A DNA stretch of 64,000 nt from Chitinophagaceae bacterium (GTDB taxonomy: Bacteria; Bacteroidota; Bacteroidia; Chitinophagales; Chitinophagaceae). Under the pieces are notes generated by a model that worked only from the letters and a program-made list of their open reading frames with translations, had not been told where the DNA came from and ran no database searches. The stretch covers positions 262,501 to 326,500 of the forward strand of contig JADKJC010000002.1 of NCBI GenBank assembly GCA_016722465.1, written 5' to 3'. Within the stretch, counting starts at the first letter, position 1, and every line of letters starts with the position of its first letter. The translations under genes and the position numbers were made by a program. This document shows, piece after piece, positions 61,001 through 64,000 of this stretch.

Positions 61001-64000
61001 CAACCACTTCCATTGGTATAATTTACTGTAACTGTTTTACTGCCTGAAGTTAGCCATTGTAATGTCACAGTATTATTTGCTGCCCCAATACCGCCAGCTG
61101 TAATTGTATAGTCAGTCCCTGCAATTCCAGGTACAGACCATAAATAATTTGACTGACCTGCCTGGGTGGTATAAGTTACGCTTGCGTTGGCACAAACTGC
61201 AGCAACTGGAAACGTTGTAAATGTTGGTGATGGCCTTGCATTTACAGTAGTTGTATTAGATGCCGATGATGCAGAAGTACATCCATTACTATTTGAATAA
61301 TTAACTGTTACTGTTTTACCACCTGTAGTAAGCCATTGAAGGGTTACTGTGTTATCTGTTGAAGATATGCCTCCTGATATGATCGTATAATTTGTTCCTG
61401 CCACACCAGGCACACTCCATACATAATTTGACTGACCTGCCTGTGTTGTATAAGTAACATTCGTATTGGCACAAACATTAGCACCGGGACTGGTTGTAAA
61501 GGTGGCAACTGGCCTTGCGTTTACAGTAACAGCAGCAGTTGCATTACTACAACCTGTTGATGTTTGTGTAAAGGTGAATGTAGCTGCTCCTGCTGCCACC
61601 CCTGTTACTACACCTGCATTTGTTACTGTTGCTATTGAGTTATTACTGCTCGCCCATACACCACCGGTAGCCGGTAACAATGTTGTAGAACTGTTAGGCC
61701 CACCGGCACATACTGCAGTGCTTCCAGTGATACTGACAGTAGGCAGTGCATTTACCGTAAACGGTGAAGTGGTAAAACATCCGATGTTGTTTGTATAAGT
61801 TATGTTAGTTGTACCCGGCGCCACTCCTGCTACAACACCAGAAGAATTTACCGTGGCTACTGCTGTATTGGATGATACCCATGGGTTGGATGCCGCAGGC
61901 GTGCCATTACCAGTTAATGTTCTTGTAAATCCAATACAAACATTTAATGTACCTGATATTGCTGGTGCTGACACCGTAACTGTTGCAGTTATACTGCAAC
62001 CATTGTTATTGGTATAAGTGATCACGCTTGTTCCGGCTGCAACACCTGTTACCACTCCTGAAGAATTCACGGTGGCAACAGCAGGAGTAGCAGAAACCCA
62101 TGGAGTGGAAGCTGCCGGGGTGCCCGATCCTGTTAGTGCTGATGTTAATCCTATACAAACATTCAGGTTACCGGATATTGTTGGCAAAGGATTGATCACA
62201 AAATTAGCTGCGGTCCGGCAACCCGGGGCAGCAGCGCACTCTGCATAAAAAGTTGTTGTACCTGCTGCATTGGTATTGGGCAAACCTGAGCCTGCAACAC
62301 CAACGGGATTGAAAGGCGAGCCATTACCTATCAAAGATCCACCTGATGACACCGTGTACCAATTTAACGAACCAGGTGTTGTATAAGAAATCGTGATGGT
62401 TATATAGTCAACACTGGCATCCCTGTTATTTCCATTAGAAGATTGCACAACAAGAGACGCTCCGAAATTATTGGCATTTACCTGGGCCGGGGTAAGTGTT
62501 GTACCCCACAGGTCGCTTGCAGTGCCATAGTTGGCAGGAGTTTCGGTGGTAGGCCAGAAGCCGGCAAGAGCCCGGTTACTTCCTGTAGTAGTACCCCCAA
62601 CAACAAGCAGTACCGAATTATCAGTAAATGTATTGGTATTCTCTCCAAAGCGCCCAATAGTAACCTGTACACCTGTTATTGTGGCACCAGCTGGTATTGC
62701 AAAACCAAAGTTCGTGGCAATTAACCCTTCAGAAAGATCGCCATTATCGAGGTTGTTTGCTAATGCATAAGAATTATTGTTTGAGACGATATTACCTGGA
62801 TTTGACCATGCTATATCTGGCCCTCCACTCGTGGCCCCCGTTCCGGCGTAATTAGGACCTGCAGTACCGGGGATGCCGGCAGCGCAAGCTGCTGCTGAAG
62901 TTAATGATCCAGCACCGCCCTGGCATATGGTAACACCAGTTGCTGCAGGAAGCGCATTTACAAGAATTGTTTTATTGGCTGACGTTGTTCCGCAGGAGCC
63001 GCCACTGGTAGTTAAGGTTAATGTTGCTGTTCCGCTAAATGCTCCCGGTGGGGTCCATGTTGCATTTAATGTTGTTGCATTTGGGTTAAATGTTCCACCT
63101 GCCGGCGTGGACCATGTGCCACCTGTTGCACCGCCGCCCACAGATCCACCCAATGCTGCGGATGTACCGCCCTGGCAAATCGCCGCCATTGCAGCTCCGG
63201 GATTTACTGTTGGGCCGGGATTTACAACAATTGTTTTACTGGTGAATGTGGTTCCGCAGGAACCGCCACTCGATGTTAATGTCAATGTAGCCGTACCGCT
63301 ATATGCTCCCGGAGGAGTCCATGTTGCATTTAAGTTAGTTGCGCCGGGGTTAAATGTTCCACCTGCAGGCGTTGACCATGTACCACCTGTAGCACCTCCT
63401 CCAACAGATCCACCCAATGCAGCTGATGTTCCACCCTGGCAAATAGCTGCCATTGCTCCTCCTGCATTTACGGTTGGATTTGGATTTACAACAATTGTTT
63501 TACTGGTGAATACAGTTCCGCAGGAACCACCGCTTGTTGTTAAAGTTAAAGTGACAGGTGTGCCTGATGATGCTGATGCCGTATAGGTAGCTGTATTAGG
63601 TGTACCCCCTCCGTTATTAGTAAAGCTACCGCCAGCGCCGCCATCCGACCATATTGCGGATGTTGCACCGCCACCAAATGAGCCACCCAATGTGACTGAT
63701 GTTCCGCCCTGGCATATTGCTGCCATTGCGCCACCTGCATTCACGGTTGGATTGGGATTTACAACGATCGTTTTACTGGTGAATGTTGTTCCGCAGGAAC
63801 CGCCACTGGTGGTTAAGGTTAATGTGATGGGTGAAGTTGAGTTTGCTGCCGCTGTGAAAGTGGCAGTACCCGGTGTGCTACCCGTATTATTTGTAAAAGT
63901 TCCGCTTGGTGCAGACCATACTGCTGATGTTGCACCGCCACCAAATGAACCTCCCAATGCAGCTGATGTTCCGCCCTGGCATATTGCTGCCATTGCGCCG
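49018..64000 (-). CDS. giant repeat-built T9SS surface protein, N-terminus beyond the window
   Basis: At least 4,993 residues in one unbroken frame, still open at the right edge. From N to C: CQGGTSAALGG repeats (62.9-64.0 kb), a region with IAWSNPGNIVSNNNSYALAN, BIG2-like units (61.5-62.2 kb), SNYVWSVPG PKD-like units (60.1-61.5 kb), CVNSTTPAF...GGVWSI units (59.0-59.9 kb), Ig-like TYQWRKG units (57.4-58.4 kb), eight TPSSQTICSG units (54.85-57.08 kb), a proprotein-convertase P-domain (53.05-53.55 kb; DIFLVDPSGTKAMLLSSDN), more Ig-like units, NTNWFDVQNWCGG, and a T9SS type A sorting domain (YITLYPNPITGS, 49.0-49.27 kb). No enzyme domain is seen. It resembles SprB-type adhesins. Most units hold Cys pairs, so disulfides are likely. 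Confidence 0.92.
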   Translation of the reverse strand, partial: GAMAAICQGGTSAALGGSFGGGATSAVWSAPSGTFTNNTGSTPGTATFTAAANSTSPITLTLTTSGGSCGTTFTSKTIVVNPNPTVNAGGAMAAICQGGTSVTLGGSFGGGATSAIWSDGGAGGSFTNNGGGTPNTATYTASASSGTPVTLTLTTSGGSCGTVFTSKTIVVNPNPTVNAGGAMAAICQGGTSAALGGSVGGGATGGTWSTPAGGTFNPGATNLNATWTPPGAYSGTATLTLTSSGGSCGTTFTSKTIVVNPGPTVNPGAAMAAICQGGTSAALGGSVGGGATGGTWSTPAGGTFNPNATTLNATWTPPGAFSGTATLTLTTSGGSCGTTSANKTILVNALPAATGVTICQGGAGSLTSAAACAAGIPGTAGPNYAGTGATSGGPDIAWSNPGNIVSNNNSYALANNLDNGDLSEGLIATNFGFAIPAGATITGVQVTIGRFGENTNTFTDNSVLLVVGGTTTGSNRALAGFWPTTETPANYGTASDLWGTTLTPAQVNANNFGASLVVQSSNGNNRDASVDYITITISYTTPGSLNWYTVSSGGSLIGNGSPFNPVGVAGSGLPNTNAAGTTTFYAECAAAPGCRTAANFVINPLPTISGNLNVCIGLTSALTGSGTPAASTPWVSATPAVATVNSSGVVTGVAAGTSVITYTNNNGCSITATVTVSAPAISGTLNVCIGFTRTLTGNGTPAASNPWVSSNTAVATVNSSGVVAGVAPGTTNITYTNNIGCFTTSPFTVNALPTVSITGSTAVCAGGPNSSTTLLPATGGVWASSNNSIATVTNAGVVTGVAAGAATFTFTQTSTGCSNATAAVTVNARPVATFTTSPGANVCANTNVTYTTQAGQSNYVWSVPGVAGTNYTIISGGISSTDNTVTLQWLTTGGKTVTVNYSNSNGCTSASSASNTTTVNARPSPTFTTFPVAAVCANASVTYTTQAGQSNYLWSVPGIAGTDYTITAGGIGAANNTVTLQWLTSGSKTVTVNYTNGSGCTALSPVSNTTTVNARPIANAITGPSAVCVGSTINLTPNATGVATLTYTWATSNAGLATVTNAGVVTGVAAGTPNITYTVTDGNTCTATSAAYPVTVNARPTITFTTAPGANVCASTNVTYTTQAGQSNYIWSVPGVAGTNYTIISGGIGSADNTVTLQWITAGSKTVTVNYTNSNGCTGAAAASNTTTVNARPTPTFTVEPGVSVCVSVGVNTTNVTYTTQAGQSNYTWSVPGVAGTDYTIIAGGIGTGSNTVTLQWLTTGSKTVTVNYTNASSCTGLTPVSNTATVIALPVVNTSAPSVCVNSTITATPNSGGTWVSSNNSIATITNAGLITGVSAGTVTFTYTLTATGCSKTTSSVTVNALPVVAPIGGGNSAICVNDITLFTNGTAGGTWSIINGTGTASVDASGLVTGLSAGTVTVVYTYSNGICINNVTAPLTINPIPVVAPISGGATSVCVNVTTPAFTNTTPGGTWSILNGTGSASVNASGVVTGLTAGNVLVVYTVDNGTCSTDEAISLTVNPLPAVAAIGGGALAVCVNSTTAAFTNATAGGVWSIIGGTGTANITVGGVVTGLSAGNVTVAYTVNNGTCSNVAIKSLTVNALPVIAAIGGGAATVCVNSTTPAFTNATAGGVWSILNGTGTASVNVGGIVTGLTAGTVTVVYTYSNGTCSDNVTVLLTVNALPVAGAITGINVVCAGSTINLNSNASGSGSLVYTWLSSNTSIATVSNTGVVTGVAAGATNITYTVDDGNSCSATSPIFAVTINARPTATITSTSTAICNGSNTNITGTVIANGAWILTLSNGATASGTGNGTFSIGVNPAVSTTYSITSLLDANCTSIAADLTGSTIVTVNDPVVITLQPTASQTSCSGNSVSFTVSATGTGLTYQWRKGITPLVNGGNISGATSAILVINPVAVGDAATDYNVVVNGTAPCAAATSNNASLLVNQAVAITTQPVTQTLCSGNTVTFTVAATGSGLSYQWRKNASPLTDGGDISGSNTNSLTITNLTAADAGNYTVVVTGLTPCAPVTSNIAVLTVNTAVVITTQPTDEAVCATLPATFTVVATGSGLTYQWYKGTFPGTPVTNNANISGATTASLHFNQANIANIDDYYVVITGLAPCTAVQSDYAHLAVDQTITITQQPTPQTVCTGSDAMFVVVASAGVDPLLYQWRKGGIDIPGETSDTLKIIGATAADAGNYSVEITGIAGCITSFSSVVALTVNPLSVGGTVNASTAVCNAANTGTLNLTGQTGNVIHWEFSTDGGLNWSPIVNTTTSLTYNNLTVETMYRAVVQSGVCVPDSSAAATISINPIPDAIAAPSSQTICSGATITTIALSGSLGGTTYTWARNNNAAVTGIAASGTGDISGSLTNTTAAPITVTFTITPVLAGCNGTPVTATVVVNPTPVAVATPSSQAVCSGAVINTIVLSSATSGTTYTWTRDNNGSVTGIAASGNGDISVSLTNTTSAPVTVTFTITPGANGCPGAPITATVVVNPTPDAIATPASQTICSGNSITTIALSGSVSGTTYNWTRNNTGTVTGIAASGSGNISGLLTNTTLSPVTVTFSIAPIADGCPGTPITATVVVDPSPDVIATPSSQTICSGDAIAAIVLSSGVPSTNYAWTRNNTGTVTGITASGNGDISGILTNTTTAPVTVTFTITPTAAGCPGTPITATVVVNPTPNAIATPSSQTICSGGAITAIALSGSVSGTTYSWTRNNSGTVTGIAASGSGNISGSLTNTTLSPVTVTFTITPIANGCPGTAITATVLVNPSPDAIATPSNQTICSGDAITTIALSSSVPSTSYNWTRNNTVSVTGIAASGSGNISGSLTNTTNAPLTVTFTITPTANTCPGASITATVVVNPTPNAVATPSSQTVCSGTAVTNIALTGNVASTTFNWTRNNTGTVTGIAASGSGDISGTLVNTTNALITVTFTITPTANGCPGTPVTATVAVKPTPTVSATNNIQTVCSGIAIASSVITNPNSVAGTTFSWTRDNTANLTGIAASGSGSPISGTLTNTTNVQQVTTFIITATADGCSSSTTVVITVNPKPVMTSAATAKICNNSTVSIPLTSTVSSNYTWVAASNANVSGESTTTQSTSTLSNTLVNTSTIAQFTPRQNVVYTVTPTSAPAGCVGNAQTVTVTVNPPYNVSFYEYPTDDNVFTICDGDLVGGGGQNDIDLIEGEYAGGTLLWQYSIGSSAGPWNAMVGPHFNNLVHDTLPPAPSIFSPMGNYYFRILVDGCPSDTLSMVKTSTLTIAAGGPDNTVCQETSPAAITLSGATVGGTASTTVGGTWSITSLSPANGSNIGTLSNTTFRTPAQIPAVTYTPPSNYAGVVTLTLTSNDPDGNGPCGPLTATRTITLMQAPIIANASAMSICSGTSTNINLTSVIPSTYTWTIGTITGGITGASAGAGSVISQVLTNPSNSTAGTVQYIVTPTSINPTTCAAITSTITVTVTPSPAVSLVRSPAAICIGATSTLTATNTGGTNTLVFSGASGTVNAAIPDDNVLGISSAIALAGSGGFTLAATDIVQVTLNITHTYDQDLDIFLVDPSGTKAMLLSSDNGGSGNDYTNTILKTDVANIIGSGGNNTAPFNGTYRPEGTITTAPGAYVGIPNTALLGASIDGNWTIRIFDDAFDDLGTLVNWSLTITRSGGYTSVVNGPASIGAVAYSGLNNTTATAVVTPPSGLNSYTVTTTDVAGCSVTSAAVDVTVNPGPTLTGGSQQATVCAGSTAQINLTGLISSSTSTITYKINGGPTNTVVGVVANASGDASFNTIALTAANNGQTLQITSVSTTNPAPACAQLITQNVTLSVNATPTLTGATLQAAVCPGSSAQINLAGLVANSTATITYTINAGAPQTATGVVANGSGAASFNTIPLVAGNNGQTLQVTGVMITSATPNCSQSFTRNVTLNVNPTPVLSSTLSPSAICSGSSFSYTASSTTPGATFGWTRAAVAGISQSASSGIANVNEVLTNTTAAPVNVTYVYTTTANSCSNAPGQNVVVTVNPTPTLATVSQAIAVCAGTGATINLTGMLPNTTSTISYSVNNLAQPNITGVVADASGNASFTSANLTALNNGQILKITGISVTSNSPTCVKTVSVITLLSVNPLPSLSTAAQAAAVCISGNATINLTGLIPNSTNNTISYSINAVAQPAVAGVNANASGNASFTTSLLTVVNNGQVLTVTGITNGTCSQSFTQNVTLAVSTANLWLGVNTNWFDVQNWCGGIPTSFTDVIIPGSLVNYPLLNSGIGSVRNITIQNTGLVTVSNAKLQIAGTISNSGSFNVVAGTIELNGTAGAQSISGAAFVSRMLSGLIISNPSGVNVSSVANDTLNITDSLAFGNVNNTVLNTGNNITLVSRANKTARVADITNYTANSGNSFTGKVIVERYVPERRAWRLMTVPVQATGAPTFNASWQEAVVNPDYVYANRLDPHPGFGMHISGSSPALGFDPSPNNNPSVKHYDPVTGAWAGIPNTLAAKVTDSAGYMVFVRGDRSTPIYLNTAAPTSNTILRVAGQLKTNNQVNAVPAGVGPYTVVGNPFASAIDFRKISTSGSVSSTNFVMWDPKLTGFSGVGAYQYFTRSGGPGTDYIVFPGNSGPGGGSYGAAFSINNTVQSSQAFMVQNAGAGTVSINEDAKTGGSSSAVFRPASPSSDPAPSVGYLSTLLLYDNNDSAGTRQLVDGALSLYNSDYSDEVNLEDAKKLFNFSSENVGIDNNGTWLQIEKRQQLQSTDTIQYRIRSYRVRDNYQFEIKAGNLNQAAVSAFLEDKYLHTFTALDLNGTSIYPFSVTPDSATWNPTRFRIVFKNMVALPVTFSSVKAYRSSNFINVDWNVAHELSILNYEVEKSADGVHFTKVHIENNVLNGDRSAAYRWVDKDPIKGINYYRIRSKGQDGTYKNSPVVKVMYEKRDGYITLYPNPITGSSLNLYFVNQAAGDYTVRLLSNTGQLIAVKKIKHIETTIAEPFQTEQELLHGNYLIEILRPDGTKQTISVMY
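54850..57080 (-). repeat. eight tandem ~92-residue PKD-like repeats in the giant gene
   Basis: Eight units of 270-280 bp encode TPSSQTICSG...GTTY.W.RNN.GTVTGIAASG.G.ISG.LTNTT...TVTFTI.P...GCPGTPITATVVVNP. Each has one Cys near the start and one near the end. Codon-level variation between units is large enough that slipped copies can be told apart. Confidence 0.9.
58960..59930 (-). repeat. four tandem ~80-residue BIG-like repeats in the giant gene
   Basis: Four units with the pattern AIGGGA..VCVNSTT.AFTNATAGGVWSI..GTG.A.V...GVVTGL.AG.VTV.YT..NGTCS....LTVN, about 240 bp each. Confidence 0.85.
60110..61530 (-). repeat. PKD-like SNYxWSVPG repeats in the giant gene
   Basis: Four units share VCA.(T/A).VTYTTQAGQSNY.WSVPG and TVTLQWLT.GSKTVTVNYTN followed by GC, with one BIG2-type unit (GPSAVCVGSTINLTPNATG) inserted among them. 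Confidence 0.85.
62930..64000 (-). repeat. CQGG repeats at the open end of the giant gene
   Basis: Four full units of about 255-270 bp and a fifth cut by the edge. Each begins near GGAMAAICQGGTSAALGGS and ends SGGSCGTTFTSKTIVVNP. Neighbouring units are close to identical over stretches of 60-90 bp. Confidence 0.9.

Noticed and set aside
62873..63586. Long plus-strand open frames inside the giant gene (for example 62873-63586 and 54860-55384)
   Set aside because: They repeat with the same period as the repeat units on the coding strand and give Pro/Val-rich nonsense; they are shadows created by the codon pattern of the repeats.
62930..64000. CRISPR-like regular repeats
   Set aside because: The repeat units are about 270 bp and protein coding with no short spacers.

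Overview
The window comes from a Bacteroidota chromosome, most likely family Chitinophagaceae. The pointers are type IX secretion (T9SS) parts and cargo (a PorP/SprF protein, GldK- and GldN-like proteins, C-terminal sorting domains), a fused ccoN-ccoO cbb3 oxidase, DUF4476, head-GIN and LemA/TPM proteins, TAnnTTTG-type -7 promoter boxes, AT-rich leaders and moderate GC. No rRNA, tRNA, CRISPR array, phage or insertion sequence was found.

Layout. 1-9.4 kb: truA (cut by the left edge), a DUF4476 protein, a PorP/SprF protein, upp, anmK, then a compact plus-strand trio (lipoprotein, GldK/GldJ-like FGE-sulfatase protein, GldN-like protein with MORN-like repeats), adenine deaminase (frameshifted) and a LolA-like periplasmic protein. 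9.5-17.7 kb: gap and pgk, a LemA-LemA-TPM-TPM operon, a lone receiver protein, a GT39-type membrane glycosyltransferase and a LOG-family hydrolase. 17.8-30.3 kb is a respiration island: ccoI, ccoS, ccoNO, ccoQ, ccoP, ccoG, ccoH and a TauE/SafE-like maturation protein. It is bracketed by two related coiled-coil proteins and followed by a PAS histidine kinase and a receiver-cNMP-Crp regulator, a plausible FixL/FixK-like control pair. 31.0-37.2 kb: a 54-aa membrane protein and two tandem GloVer-repeat T9SS cargo genes. 37.2-48.9 kb: head-GIN protein, guaA, a periplasmic-binding-fold protein, a diheme cytochrome c, an Lhr-like helicase and PdeM of the ligase-associated repair set, a histone-deacetylase-family protein and proline dehydrogenase. 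49.0-64.0 kb is one open frame of at least 4,993 residues, a giant repeat-built T9SS adhesin-like protein that runs off the right edge.

Nine interruptions (seven one-base losses and two in-frame stops) break otherwise conserved genes: ade, the GT39 gene, ccoI, ccoNO, ccoH and both GloVer genes. At least three of the losses lie in A or T runs and all seven can be repaired by adding one base, so consensus-sequence error is the leading explanation, although real decay is not excluded. Intact protein ends were reconstructed by reading across these points and are given in the entries.

The items most worth follow-up are the reduced GldK/GldN-like operon, the pair of CRP/FNR-like boxes at activator spacing before ccoS-ccoNO, the unnamed coiled-coil family flanking the oxidase island, and the giant repeat protein.
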